In this document: positions 17,415 to 26,568 of the stretch, in pieces
Layout: each line of letters begins with the position of its first letter
Position numbering within the stretch: position 1 is the first letter of the stretch
NCBI GenBank assembly: GCA_040772305.1
Contig: JAXGYK010000001.1
Location: 1,054,001 to 1,118,000, forward strand
Reading direction: 5' to 3'
Length of the DNA stretch: 64,000 bases
From: Mesolinea sp040772305
Lineage (GTDB): Bacteria > Chloroflexota > Anaerolineae > Anaerolineales > Anaerolineaceae
The notes under the pieces: generated by a model
The model's input: only the letters and a program-made list of their open reading frames with translations
Databases searched by the model: none
Told to the model about the DNA's origin: nothing
Position numbers and translations under genes: made by a program

Positions 17415-18125
17415 TTATCTGCGGCGGCGAGAGTTGCTGCCAGCCATGGAAATATAGTAGAAGAGCTGCAAGAGCGATGTGACCAGACCGGCAACATAGG
17501 TCCAGGCTGCAGCATCCAAGACCTGAGCAACGCCTACGCTTTCTTCCTCATTCATTACCAGGCCATGCTGCTGAAGCATGGCTTTGGCACGTTTGCTGGC
17601 ATCAAACTCCACAGGCAAGGTTACCAGGGAAAAGACGGTTGTGCCGGCAAAGAGAATGATACCGATGGTAAAGAGACTGGTCAATCGCAGTGCCAGGCCA
17701 ATCATAATGAGAATCATGCCGATGTTCGACCCCAAACCCACAAGCGGAACGATGGTCTGGCGCAGCCGCATGGGGCCGTAAGCTTCTTTATCCTGTAAAG
17801 CATGGCCCAACTCGTGCGCGGTAATCGCCATAGCTGCCACTGAAGGTACATCGGCTACGCCCTGGCTAAGCGCCAACGTGTTATTGCGCGGGTCATAGTG
17901 ATCAGTCAGCTGTCCTTGAACCCGTTTTACGGTTATATTTTGCAGCCCTACCCGATCTTTGAGGTGTTCGGCAGTTTCTATGCCGGTAACACTGTGGGTG
18001 TTGCGCACCTGACTCCATTTGGAGTAGGCACCTTTTACCTTGGCCTGGGCCCAAAGCGAGAGCAACAGGCCGGGCAGCATAAAGATAAGATATCCAAAAT
18101 TAAAACCAGTTTGTACTATGGGCAT
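17415..18125 (-). CDS. Membrane zinc metallopeptidase, YugP family
   Basis: The 236-residue protein has an N-terminal membrane helix, the zinc site ITAHELGHALQDKEAY, then three or four hydrophobic segments (LVGLGSNIGMILIMIGLAL; LFTIGIILFAGTTVFSLVTLPVEFDAS). VGLQNITVKRVQGQLTDHYDPRNNTLALS matches the YugP/zinc-peptidase family described in Bacillus; the physiological substrate is not known. The LPVEFDASKRA motif after the third helix is typical. It is a single gene between ctp and iorA on the same strand, with its own terminator. Confidence 0.88.
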   Translation of the reverse strand: MPIVQTGFNFGYLIFMLPGLLLSLWAQAKVKGAYSKWSQVRNTHSVTGIETAEHLKDRVGLQNITVKRVQGQLTDHYDPRNNTLALSQGVADVPSVAAMAITAHELGHALQDKEAYGPMRLRQTIVPLVGLGSNIGMILIMIGLALRLTSLFTIGIILFAGTTVFSLVTLPVEFDASKRAKAMLQQHGLVMNEEESVGVAQVLDAAAWTYVAGLVTSLLQLFYYISMAGSNSRRRR

Positions 18126-18202
18126 GTTTCCCTCTGTATTCTTGTTATCTTTCTAAGGCCAGGAGCCTCTAAACAATTAAATATACATTTTTTCCGTTGT
18201 GC

Positions 18203-19702
18203 TCAGTTTCCCAGCAGCAATTGGATAGCCTTATCCAATTGCGGATCACGCTCAGCCTCGTAATCGGCCTCGCTTAACTCGACAATGTAATCTGGGGTAA
18301 GGCCAATATCGTTGATTTGCCGCTCGTTGGGGGTGAGCCAGCGGGCAATGGTGATGCGGACGCCGCCATCTTCTGATTTAAGGGGGATCCATGACTGAAC
18401 GGAGCCTTTTCCGTAGGAAGTTACCCCAACCAGCCTGCCCCGGCCCAGGTCCTGAATGGCGCCTGCGGTGATCTCGGAGGCTGAGGCTGAGCCTTCGTTG
18501 ATCAGGACTACCAGAGGAATCTTTGTAGCTCGTCCGCCTCGCTCGGCATAATAGCTGTCGCGCTTGCCATCACCGTACTCCTCGTACATCACCGTGCCGT
18601 CAGGAATAAACTGGGAAACCACCTCAATTGCCGTATGCAGGTAGCCGCCGCCGTTATTGCGCAAATCAAAGATGAGACCGGCAGGGTTCTGCGGCAGCAG
18701 CTCATCGAAGGCTTTGTTCATCTGGGGCATAGTTTGATCGCTAAAATTGTGCAGGGCAATATAGGCAATATTGCCTTCTTTCATCTCATAATCCACCACG
18801 GGCACGGTGATGCGGGCACGCATGATCTTAAACTCGAGTACTTCTTCCCCCCGGCGCACTGTGAGGATCACTTCCTGGCCTGCCGGCCCCAGAATGCGTT
18901 TAAGCACCAGGTCGCCGGGAATTCCGGTCATATCTTCGCCATCTACTGCGATCACAATATCCTTGGCGCGCAGACCGGCGGCCTCGGCAGGAGAGCCGCG
19001 CATCGGCGAGACGATTTGCACGTACTCCCCGGTGATATCTACCCAGGCGCCTATGCCTTCATACTCGCCTTCCATCTCGCTGTTGGCCTGTGCAAATTGA
19101 TCCGGATCCATATAAGAGGTGTGCTTGTCGCCGGTAGCTGCCAGCATCCCTTGAATGGCTCCGCGCATCAGTTTCAGGTCATCCAGGTTTGCGTTTTGGG
19201 CATGCAGCTCTTGCCAGGCAGCCCAAAAGGGGTCAAAGAGGTTGGAGCCAGGCACGCGGGTAGGCACGATCAGTTCGGGCGTAGGGGTGGGCAGCGGAAT
19301 AGCTTCGCCGGTGGGTGCTGGCTGGTAGGGCACAATGGGCTGCATAGTCTCACGCATCCCTGCAATGGCACCGGCCATCAGGCGCTGGTCGTCCAAAGGC
19401 TGATCGACAAAATTCTCGTGCAAGAGTTCCCAAGACTCCCAAAACGGATCGAAGAGATTTCCGATTTCTGCAGGCATACCTGCCTTGGGATCATCGGGCT
19501 CCAAGATTAAGGGTATGCGGGTAGGAGGAGCAACGGCCGTTTGGACTGGAATAAGAACAGGGTTTAAGTGGCGCTGGTAGAGCTCCGATATGGGGTTGCC
19601 TTCAATTTGGCTAAGAATGCCTACTGTGGAAATACAGCAGCAAGTAAGCAAAGTGAGGATAAGAAAAACGATCAGACAGGTGCGCAGAACTTTATTGTCC
19701 AT
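18203..19702 (-). CDS. ctpA: C-terminal processing protease, S41 family, with duplicated N-terminal unit
   Basis: The 499-residue protein is membrane-anchored by an N-terminal helix (~7-30). A PDZ domain (~205-290, YEGIGAWVDITG... GSPAEAAGLRAKDIVIAVDGEDM) precedes the S41 catalytic domain with the Ser/Lys dyad: Ser407 in NEGSASASE and Lys432 in TSYGKGSVQ. Two copies of the pattern NLFDPFW..W..LH....(D)D..LM.GAI.GM lie at ~82-116 and ~154-186, separated by a Pro/Thr linker. Relatives normally have one such unit before the PDZ domain. It cleaves exported proteins from their C-terminus outside the membrane. Confidence 0.92.
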   Translation of the reverse strand: MDNKVLRTCLIVFLILTLLTCCCISTVGILSQIEGNPISELYQRHLNPVLIPVQTAVAPPTRIPLILEPDDPKAGMPAEIGNLFDPFWESWELLHENFVDQPLDDQRLMAGAIAGMRETMQPIVPYQPAPTGEAIPLPTPTPELIVPTRVPGSNLFDPFWAAWQELHAQNANLDDLKLMRGAIQGMLAATGDKHTSYMDPDQFAQANSEMEGEYEGIGAWVDITGEYVQIVSPMRGSPAEAAGLRAKDIVIAVDGEDMTGIPGDLVLKRILGPAGQEVILTVRRGEEVLEFKIMRARITVPVVDYEMKEGNIAYIALHNFSDQTMPQMNKAFDELLPQNPAGLIFDLRNNGGGYLHTAIEVVSQFIPDGTVMYEEYGDGKRDSYYAERGGRATKIPLVVLINEGSASASEITAGAIQDLGRGRLVGVTSYGKGSVQSWIPLKSEDGGVRITIARWLTPNERQINDIGLTPDYIVELSEADYEAERDPQLDKAIQLLLGN

Positions 19703-19781
19703 GCTTTACTCCGAATTTTATGTAGTTCAATGGGTAAGAATACCACAATTGCCTTGCGTTAAAACTTGGTCTCAGAAGGGC

Positions 19782-20435
19782 CTAGCTCTTAGAAAGCAGT
19801 GAGGGAATGAGGCTTAAACTCCTGATGCAGGTATAGCCGGGCTGATTTTCTGGTGTAACTAAAACGGTTCCCATGCCCAACTGGGCTGCTGTATCCAGGT
19901 TGTCGCTGCGGTCATCAAAAAAGACAGTTTGTTCCGGAAGGGGCGAGCCGCAAAGTGCTAAAGCAGCGTGGAATGCCTCAGGGTGGGGCTTACACCAGGG
20001 TTGGGTATCCTCCACACCGATGATGCCCGCAAAATATGGGGAGACGCCCAGGCTTTCCATGCAATGCTGCGCATGCAAGCGGCTGGCGTTGGTGAAAAGC
20101 CACTTTTCCTGCGGCAGATCTGCCAAAACCTGCTGCAAGACAGGGTCGGGCAGGAGGAGGTCGGAAAGGTCGACATCGTGAACATATAAAAGGTAGTCGT
20201 TAAAGTCCACACCATATTCAATTTGCAAGCCGCGCAAGGTAGTGCCATAGGTATTAAAAAGGCGGTTGCGCAGGGCGGGGATAATTTTGGGGTCCAAGCC
20301 AACGCGTTTGTGCATATAGTCATAGATGCGAGCCTCAATCCGCGGCCAGACTGGGATTTCAGGGCTGTAAAGTGTGTCATCTACATCGATGAGCAAATGG
20401 GTGCTTGAGGCAATATTTAAGGGTTTTGTAGCCAT
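19782..20435 (-). CDS. HAD hydrolase, pyrimidine 5'-nucleotidase type
   Basis: The 217-residue HAD protein has motif I DVDDTLYSP, motif II FTNAS, a Lys in CKPHPEAF and the acidic motif FFDDRSDNL. The DVDDTLY start and the helical cap of ~75 residues match the Sdt1/PhoB-like pyrimidine 5'-nucleotidase group, which dephosphorylates UMP/CMP and analogues. Substrate is an inference from family. The gene overlaps the upstream LOG-family gene by 19 bp, so both are coupled and may both act on nucleotide monophosphates. Confidence 0.85.
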   Translation of the reverse strand: MATKPLNIASSTHLLIDVDDTLYSPEIPVWPRIEARIYDYMHKRVGLDPKIIPALRNRLFNTYGTTLRGLQIEYGVDFNDYLLYVHDVDLSDLLLPDPVLQQVLADLPQEKWLFTNASRLHAQHCMESLGVSPYFAGIIGVEDTQPWCKPHPEAFHAALALCGSPLPEQTVFFDDRSDNLDTAAQLGMGTVLVTPENQPGYTCIRSLSLIPSLLSKS

Positions 20436-21010
20436 AGATTTGGTCCAGAAACAGTATCAAAATGATCAAGCTTTTCAAGCAAGTGCGCCGGGCTCGAAGC
20501 GCTGGTAAAAAGCCTGCGGTGTTCAGAAAAAATAAAACCTTCGTGGATGGCGTGTTCCAGGGCAGCCATCAGCGGATCGAAGTATTGCAGCAGATTAAGG
20601 AAGCCGACAGGTTTGTTGTGCATGGAGAGCTGCGCCCAGGTTAGGCACTCGAAAACCTCATCAAAGGTGCCAAAACCTCCAGGAAGAGCAATAAAAGCGT
20701 CGGCCAGATTGGACAAGCGGGCTTTACGGGTTTGGATGTCCACAGTAGTTTCCAGCCTTGTGAGACCGGAGTGGATAAGGTGGGGCAGGTTGAGTGCATT
20801 GTTGACCACTCCTATTACCTCGCCGCCATGCTGCAAAGCGCCTTCGGCCACAGCGCCCATCATGCCGGTTTTCCCGGCACCGAATACCAAGGTGCGTCCC
20901 TGCTTGGCAATTAATGTACCCAAGAGGAAAGCACCATCCAGATAAGCCGATGAAATTTTGGATGCAGAGCCAGCGTAAACCGTAATTGTTTTGCAAAAGG
21001 TCATCGTCAC
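20417..21010 (-). CDS. LOG-family nucleotide 5'-monophosphate phosphoribohydrolase
   Basis: The 197-residue Rossmann-fold protein has the LOG signature PGGFGTFDEVFE, a Lys/Arg-containing motif before it (RKARLSNLADAFIAL) and the N-terminal ITVYAGSAS motif. Family members cut the N-glycosidic bond of nucleoside 5'-monophosphates; in plants and some bacteria they release cytokinin bases. The overlap with the nucleotidase gene suggests a shared nucleotide-salvage or clean-up role. No cytokinin gene is nearby, so hormone production is not supported. Confidence 0.88.
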   Translation of the reverse strand: MTMTFCKTITVYAGSASKISSAYLDGAFLLGTLIAKQGRTLVFGAGKTGMMGAVAEGALQHGGEVIGVVNNALNLPHLIHSGLTRLETTVDIQTRKARLSNLADAFIALPGGFGTFDEVFECLTWAQLSMHNKPVGFLNLLQYFDPLMAALEHAIHEGFIFSEHRRLFTSASSPAHLLEKLDHFDTVSGPNLWLQNP

Positions 21011-21111
21011 GGCATGATTATACCGGCTAAAAGACAGAGGGCCTTAGCTACAGTGTACGCCGCATAGGTTTGCCAGCTGAAATTGATGATAAAAATGATC
21101 GTACAGCTTGC

Positions 21112-22101
21112 TTAAGAGCCATTGCGCATTTTTTTGAGTTCGCGGAATTTTTCCAGTTCCGCCGGGCTCAGCTGAGGGGGCAAGTGCAGGTCTACTATCG
21201 CGTAGAGATCACCGCGTTCAGCAGGTTTGCGCAGATGCGGCATGCCTAAACCTTTCAAACGAAAGGTTTTTCCATTATCGGTACCCGCAGGGATGGTGAG
21301 CTGGACAGTTTTATCCAAGGCCGGCACGCTTACCTCGCCGCCTAAAACAGCTGTGTAAACATCCACGGGAATGTGCGTAGTCAGGTCTGACCCCTTACGG
21401 GTATAGCGGGGGTTAGGACTCACCTTGATGCGCAGGTAAAGATCGCCGCCATCTGCCTGGCCGCGCAAGCGCACCTTGGAGCCATTATCTACACCAGGCG
21501 GGATGCTGGCCTCAAGGCTTTTGCCGCTCTCGAACTGTAAGCTTCGTTTTGTGCCGGTAAAGGCTTCCTGCAGGGTGATTTCAGTTTCGTGTTCCAGATC
21601 ACGCACTGGCGGCCGGGCGGTGCGCCGCACTCGCTGGCTGGTATGCTGTGTACTGCTGCCCGGATAGCCGCTGCTGTAAGAAGTACCGCCAAATCCGCCA
21701 AAAAGGGTCTCAAAAAAGTCGGAGAATCCGCCGCTTGCTCCTCCCATACCCCCCATACCGCCAAACATTTCGTTGAGTTCTTCAGGGGTGACTGTGCGAT
21801 AGCTTCCCTGGCTTTGGCCGGGCTGCTGGCGCCAGGGACCCCAGTTAAAGTTGGCCGGATTGCCGCCAGAGCTTTGGTATTGCTGCCACTGGTTGCCAAA
21901 TTGGTCGTACTTGATACGCTTTTCGGGATCCGAAAGTACCTGGTAGGCTTCATTAACCTCTTTGAACATGTCCTCGGCTTTAGGGTCCTTGTTCACGTCC
22001 GGATGGTACTTGCGGGCAAGCTTGCGATATGCGTCTTTTATTTCGGTTTCGTTTGCCGTTTTGGCAACCCCGAGAGTTTTGTAATAATCTTTGTAATCCA
22101 T
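21112..22101 (-). CDS. cbpA: CbpA-type J-domain chaperone (DnaJ without zinc finger)
   Basis: The 329-residue protein starts MDYKDYYKTLGVAKTAN, a J domain with HPD in YHPDVNKD, followed by a Gly/Phe-rich linker (FGGMGGMGGASGGFSDFFETLFGGFGG). Two C-terminal substrate-binding beta domains follow (ETEITLQEAFTGTKRSLQF... DLYLRIKVSPNPRYTRKGSDL). The CXXCXGXG zinc repeats of DnaJ are missing, which defines the CbpA/DnaJ2 class. It stimulates DnaK ATPase. The start is the ATG at 22101; a further upstream Met at 22128 adds nine unrelated residues. No dnaK or grpE is adjacent. Confidence 0.92.
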   Translation of the reverse strand: MDYKDYYKTLGVAKTANETEIKDAYRKLARKYHPDVNKDPKAEDMFKEVNEAYQVLSDPEKRIKYDQFGNQWQQYQSSGGNPANFNWGPWRQQPGQSQGSYRTVTPEELNEMFGGMGGMGGASGGFSDFFETLFGGFGGTSYSSGYPGSSTQHTSQRVRRTARPPVRDLEHETEITLQEAFTGTKRSLQFESGKSLEASIPPGVDNGSKVRLRGQADGGDLYLRIKVSPNPRYTRKGSDLTTHIPVDVYTAVLGGEVSVPALDKTVQLTIPAGTDNGKTFRLKGLGMPHLRKPAERGDLYAIVDLHLPPQLSPAELEKFRELKKMRNGS

Positions 22102-22141
22102 GGTTGTACGGCTGCTCCAAACAGCCATATTATAGTATCAA

Positions 22142-22339
22142 AGCAGTATCGGATTCACATTAACGAACTTGCATCATTTGCCTCCGGGCTTGTTTTATAC
22201 AAGGGGGAAAACAAAGCATTTGGAGGAATTTGAACAGATCTATTTCAATCATGCCAGCCCATCTATCGGTATATGCTTTGAAGCATTCAAAGCCCAATTG
22301 AAGCAGAGGATATTACCTCATAATTATTTATCGCCGTAA
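22142..22339 (+). other. Unexplained open frame, possible gene relict, in the cbpA-ecfT gap
   Basis: This ~65-codon frame has no ATG. It ends in a protein-like stretch (EEFEQIYFNHASPSIGIC, FEAFKAQLKQRILPHNY) before TAA at 22337. It is not recognised; it could be the tail of a lost gene or chance. The rest of the 22102-22500 gap shows no gene, no clear terminator and only short AT-rich runs. Confidence 0.2.
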
Positions 22340-22500
22340 TTGAAAAAATTGGAAGATATCAGGATACAGGGCGTTTTAAGGATAGTTGTTTAGGGTCTCA
22401 AAAACAAGATCAACGCCTACTATAGAAAAAACAAGGTACAGCATCTGGGGAGATCGCGGCTTCTCCGGGGCAAAAATAACCGGCTATGAAACCTGGAGCT

Positions 22501-23292
22501 TTATATTAGTATTGCTCCTCGTCCCAGCAAGACCGCCACCAAGAGGATGAGCAAGAAGAGCCCAGCCAGGTAATCACCTAGGCTGAAGGCGGACTCAAAT
22601 AAGTACGTCCGAGGGCCGGGCAGATAGCCCCGGGCTTCCATAGCTTCAATCAGGTCTTCGCTGCGGCGTATGACGTTCATGATCAAGGGAATGGCGGTAA
22701 ACCGGATGGCTTTCAACTTGGCCCTTGCTGAGCTCCAATCCGCTCCCCGGGCCGCCTGGGCTTCCTGCACCTGGTTCAGCTCCATTTGCAGGACCGGTAC
22801 AAACCTCACCGCCAGGGATATCATGGTAGCGATATTGTATGAAGAAATCCCTACGATCTTCAGCGGCGCAAGCAGTTTTTGCAGGCCAAAGGTAATCTCG
22901 GTTATGGAGGTGGTGATGGTCAGGATAGAGGCAGCCAAGACCAGCAGCCAGAACCTTCCCACCATCAATATGCCCAGGGACAGACCCTCCCGGCTGAGAT
23001 ACCATTTATCTCCCAGGAGGTTCAGCAAGGGGATTCCTGGAGTAAATAAGAGGTACACCAAAAACAATAATAGAGAGAGGAGCCATATCGGCCGGGAGGC
23101 TTTTAACATTTCTCCTGCGGTAATTCTGCCCAGAGCTGCCATTATCCCTATCAACAGCAATACCAGCCCCAGGCCCAAATGGTTCAAGCGGAGAATAAGC
23201 AGACTTAAACCCAGTGATGCAAGTATCTTGATGCGCGGGTCACGGCGGTGCAAGACCGAAGAGCGCGGCAGATATTGGCCCAGATCATTCAT
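22501..23292 (-). CDS. ecfT: ECF transporter transmembrane subunit EcfT (BioN-like)
   Basis: The 263-residue CbiQ-family protein has about five or six membrane segments and the two coupling-helix motifs with Ala-Arg-Gly: AAQARGADW (EAQAARGADWSSARAK) and EAMEARGYLPG. These bind the two ATPase subunits. It starts HRRDPRIKILASLGLSLL, typical for the family. It is the third gene of bioY-ecfA-ecfT and with them forms a biotin uptake transporter. Only 4 bp separate it from ecfA. Confidence 0.9.
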   Translation of the reverse strand: MNDLGQYLPRSSVLHRRDPRIKILASLGLSLLILRLNHLGLGLVLLLIGIMAALGRITAGEMLKASRPIWLLSLLLFLVYLLFTPGIPLLNLLGDKWYLSREGLSLGILMVGRFWLLVLAASILTITTSITEITFGLQKLLAPLKIVGISSYNIATMISLAVRFVPVLQMELNQVQEAQAARGADWSSARAKLKAIRFTAIPLIMNVIRRSEDLIEAMEARGYLPGPRTYLFESAFSLGDYLAGLFLLILLVAVLLGRGAILI

Positions 23293-23296
23293 TTAT

Positions 23297-24169
23297 TCAG
23301 CCTTCCTGAGTCTGACCGGATCTGTCTTTCGTTCCGGATCTTAACAAACAGTTGTTGATAAATTCAGCTGCCTGGTCCAGGGTCAAAATGTTCCCGGGCC
23401 TGGCATCCGCGGGTATCATGAGCCGGTTCATGAGCTGTACCAGCGTAGGCGGCTCCAGCTCCATCGACCGAAGCAGTTCCTCATCAGTGAGAATTTCGCC
23501 GGGAGGACCAGCGATCACAATTTTCCCGGCCTTCATCAGTATCACCCGGTCAGCCCGGGCCGCTTCATCCAGGTTATGGGTGACCTGTATTATGCTGACG
23601 CCCTGAGCGCGCAGACGCTCCAAAATGGCCAAAACATTCCCCCGGGCGGCGGAATCCAAAGAAGTGGTAGCCTCGTCCAGGATGATGTAGCGGGGATCAA
23701 CTGCCAAGAGGCCGGCCAGAGCCAGAAGCTGTTTTTCGCCGCCGGACAAGCTGAAAGGAGTCCGTTTCTCAAAACCAGTCAGCCCCACCATATCCAATGC
23801 GCGATTTACCCGGCTCTTTATCTCCGCAGGCGGCAGATTCAGGTTGCCGGGACCGAAGGCCACATCTTCTTCCACTGTCATACCAACGATTTGATTGTCG
23901 GGATTCTGGAAGACCATGCCCACATTGCGCCTGATCTCCACATGGTGGCGGATTTCGCGACAGCTGCGACCGTCAACCTCGACCTCCCCGCTTTGCGGGA
24001 TTAATAAGGCATTGAAATGCCGGATCAGGGTAGTCTTACCCGATCCATTCGGTCCGATCAGGGCCAGATATTCCCCGGGCTTGATTTCCAGGTTGATCTT
24101 ATGCAGGGCGGGAACCTGTCCTTCCTTATACACATGGCTCAGATTGGTAACCCTAATCATGTTTTTCAC
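23297..24169 (-). CDS. ecfA: ECF transporter ATPase EcfA (BioM-like)
   Basis: The 290-residue ATPase has Walker A GPNGSGKTTLIRHFN, Q-loop MVFQNPDNQIVGMTVEEDVAFGP, signature LSGGEKQLLALAG, Walker B YIILDEATTSLD and H-loop THNLDEA. QNPDNQ is characteristic of ECF ATPases. Only one ATPase gene is in the operon, so it should act as a homodimer, as BioM does. The 3' end starts 1 bp from bioY, consistent with one transcript. Confidence 0.92.
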   Translation of the reverse strand: MKNMIRVTNLSHVYKEGQVPALHKINLEIKPGEYLALIGPNGSGKTTLIRHFNALLIPQSGEVEVDGRSCREIRHHVEIRRNVGMVFQNPDNQIVGMTVEEDVAFGPGNLNLPPAEIKSRVNRALDMVGLTGFEKRTPFSLSGGEKQLLALAGLLAVDPRYIILDEATTSLDSAARGNVLAILERLRAQGVSIIQVTHNLDEAARADRVILMKAGKIVIAGPPGEILTDEELLRSMELEPPTLVQLMNRLMIPADARPGNILTLDQAAEFINNCLLRSGTKDRSGQTQEG

Positions 24170-24715
24170 CTACTGTGCCAGGTGCAGTCTCTTCCTTAAT
24201 TCGTAGATCAGCCAGACGGCAGCAGCCATTTTTACCAGATCACCCACCAGAAAGGGAACCACCCCCAGCATCAGCGCTTTTATCAGGGACAGATCAGCCA
24301 CCAGCAAGAGCTGCAGGGTGCCAATGGTATAAATCACCAGGTTACCGGCCAGGACTGCCAAAGCCACCCATCCTATTCCTCCCTGCGGCCGCAGTTGCAT
24401 GATTTTGCCAATCACATAAGCGCCAACTACGAATCCCAGCAGGTAACCGCCGGTGGGTCCGAACAAAACCCCTATCCCCGCCTTTCCTCCGGCAAACACG
24501 GGTAACCCCAGAAAGCCCAGGAACAGGTAGATTATCTGGCTTAAGGCGCCGGTATAGGCCCCGAGCAGTCCACCAGCTACTCCGGTAAAAAAGGTCTGCA
24601 GGGTAAAGGGCACCGGCTGCAGGGGAATAGTGATGAAAGCGCCAATGGCGGTCAAAGCTCCAAACATGGAGGCATAGACCATATTACGGAGGTGATTTCT
24701 ATCCTTGGTTTCCAA
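24170..24715 (-). CDS. bioY: Biotin transporter substrate-binding subunit BioY
   Basis: The 181-residue integral membrane protein has six hydrophobic segments and the BioY signatures ITIPLQPVPFTLQTFF, FLGLPVFAGGKAGIGVLFGPTGGYLLGF. BioY is the S-component that binds biotin with high affinity; EcfA and EcfT from the next two genes energise it. A strong promoter is found upstream. No biotin synthesis gene appears in the window, so uptake may be the source of the cofactor. The operon reads slightly richer in GC than its neighbours, which could indicate transfer (impression only). Confidence 0.93.
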   Translation of the reverse strand: METKDRNHLRNMVYASMFGALTAIGAFITIPLQPVPFTLQTFFTGVAGGLLGAYTGALSQIIYLFLGFLGLPVFAGGKAGIGVLFGPTGGYLLGFVVGAYVIGKIMQLRPQGGIGWVALAVLAGNLVIYTIGTLQLLLVADLSLIKALMLGVVPFLVGDLVKMAAAVWLIYELRKRLHLAQ

Positions 24716-24851
24716 ATTCTCGGTTTCCTTTCACATCTAAGCCGGGCACGATTTATGGCTTGACTGTCTTTGAACTTTGAGCTGCTGTTTTTCGGCTTCC
24801 TCACACTGCACGCACAGAAAAAACCGGGCTTTAGCAGAAAAATTCACACTG

Positions 24852-24880
24852 ATTATTAGCCAGGCTTGTTTTATTGTCAA
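24852..24880 (-). promoter_or_regulatory. Promoter of the bioY-ecfA-ecfT operon
   Basis: A perfect TTGACA (24875-24880) is separated by exactly 17 bp from AATAAT (24852-24857, five of six). It lies ~137 bp upstream of bioY. I looked for a BirA-type inverted repeat around it and found none. The remainder of the 24716-25210 gap shows no gene. Confidence 0.7.
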
Positions 24881-25210
24881 CTTATTTGGTTCCTGGCGAA
24901 GCAGGCTGCCGCTTTTTCATTCTCCTCATGCAACTTGCGGTTTTAACCTTACAGTACCCTGATTCTCAGGTCATCATCTAACTGTGGATTTGTTCCTTAG
25001 TAGGAAGAGGAGTAACTTGCCTATTGCCTTCCAATAAACCGTTGATTTAATTAGCTTTCTTGAAATGGTATTTATTCCCTTCGCCGTTCAACAATCATGC
25101 GAACTTTTCGTGTTCTTATCAGATATGCAGTTTGCTTCGATTCGTTTATTATCTCCGACAAGTATGTACTATTTTGGCGAAAGATTTCCATTCTAAAGTA
25201 GAATAGAGCG

Positions 25211-26533
25211 ATGAATATGAGCGAAGAAAAAACGACCATTGAGAGTGAGGTAAAGCTCCCGAAACGCTGGTTGATGAACTACCTGCCAATGTGGTTTGGC
25301 CAGGTACTCTCTATTCTGGGGAGTTCTGTCGTTCAGTTCGCAGTAATCTGGTACCTGACCGAGAAAACCGGTTCCGCTTCGGTTTTGGCATTAGCCAGCC
25401 TGATTAGCGGGGCACCTCAAGTGATTATCGGGCCATTTGCCGGCGCTCTGGTTGACCGTTGGAATCGCAAGCTGGTGATGCTGGTTTCGGACGGGTTTGT
25501 CGCTTTTCTTACCCTGGTAATGGCAGCACTTTTTACCAGCGGGCGGATTCAAACCTGGCATATCCTCACAATTCTCTTCCTGCGTTCTATGGTGGGCAGC
25601 TTCCAGTGGCCTGCCATGCGTGCTTCGGTAAGTCTGATGGTGCCCAAGGAACATTTATCCCGTTTGGGAGGAATTGACCAGGCGGTTGATGGCTTGCTAA
25701 ACATCATTGCTCCAGTCTTGGGCGCCCTGCTGCTCAGCCTGTGGAAGATGCAGCAGGTGCTGATGGTAGATATCTTCACTGCTCTCTTAGCGATGAGCCT
25801 CCTGGCCTTCCTGGTTAAGGTGCCCCAGCCTGCGGCTAAAAAGGAGATCAGCAAATTAAGCCCCAAAAGCCTTTGGGCAGATGTGCGGACAGGTATGCGC
25901 TATGCCTGGTCCTGGAGCGGTATGTTCAAGCTTTTGCTGCTGGCTGCAGCGATCAACTTAGTTTTCGCACCTTCGGGGGCTCTTATGCCTCTCTTAGTGA
26001 GTAAGGTCTTTTCCCGCGGGGCAGCAGACCTGGCACTGATGGAATCGGTCTTTGGAATCGGTGTGATAGTTGGGGGAGTATCGCTCGGGATCTGGGGCGG
26101 TTTTAAGCGCCGCATTGACACAGTTTTGATGGGGGTTACCGGAATGGGTCTGGGCACCCTTCCGATTGCTCTCGCCCGGCAAGACCAGTTTTATTTGGCC
26201 GTGTTGGGGATGGGTTTATTAGGCTTCCTTAGTTCCTTTGCGAATGGCTCTTTGGGCTCCATTGTGCAAACCAAGGTTTCGCCGGAGATGCAAGGGCGGG
26301 TATTCACGGTAATGGGCAGCATGGCTGGGATGGCAGTCCCCCTGGGTTTGATCATTGCGGGGCCATTGGCGGATAAGATTGGTATTCAGCCGTTGAATTT
26401 GCTGGCTGGACTAAGCGGCATTGCAATAGGCGTGGCAGGTTTCTTAAGTAAGGATGTCCGCACGCTTGAGAGCCAGGAACCTGGCGGCGGGTCTGCAAGC
26501 GATGCCGACAATCAGCCTGATTTTGTCTCCTGA
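25211..26533 (+). CDS. MFS exporter, macrolide-efflux (MefA/MFS_3) type
   Basis: The 440-residue protein has twelve hydrophobic segments. The N-terminal half reads GQVLSILGSSVVQFAVIWYLTEKTGSASVLALASL, the loop 2-3 motif GALVDRWNRKLVMLVSD, and SFQWPAMRASVSLMVPKEHLSRL, all typical of the MFS_3 group that includes MefA-like drug exporters and many of unknown substrate. The start is ATG at 25211, or 25217. A TAGAAT box at ~25199-25204 would place the transcript start almost on the ATG, so a leaderless message is possible. It stands alone, with no neighbour on its strand. Confidence 0.85.
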   Translation: MNMSEEKTTIESEVKLPKRWLMNYLPMWFGQVLSILGSSVVQFAVIWYLTEKTGSASVLALASLISGAPQVIIGPFAGALVDRWNRKLVMLVSDGFVAFLTLVMAALFTSGRIQTWHILTILFLRSMVGSFQWPAMRASVSLMVPKEHLSRLGGIDQAVDGLLNIIAPVLGALLLSLWKMQQVLMVDIFTALLAMSLLAFLVKVPQPAAKKEISKLSPKSLWADVRTGMRYAWSWSGMFKLLLLAAAINLVFAPSGALMPLLVSKVFSRGAADLALMESVFGIGVIVGGVSLGIWGGFKRRIDTVLMGVTGMGLGTLPIALARQDQFYLAVLGMGLLGFLSSFANGSLGSIVQTKVSPEMQGRVFTVMGSMAGMAVPLGLIIAGPLADKIGIQPLNLLAGLSGIAIGVAGFLSKDVRTLESQEPGGGSASDADNQPDFVS

Positions 26534-26568
26534 CAGGGACTTGTTCCTGTTTGTATTCCCAAACGCTA

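Noticed and set aside
18635..19510. 291-codon plus-strand frame
   Set aside because: Antisense to the Ctp protease gene, which has full catalytic motifs; no independent evidence.
24716..24960. BirA operator upstream of bioY
   Set aside because: A TTGTCAAC half is present but no inverted partner at the right distance.
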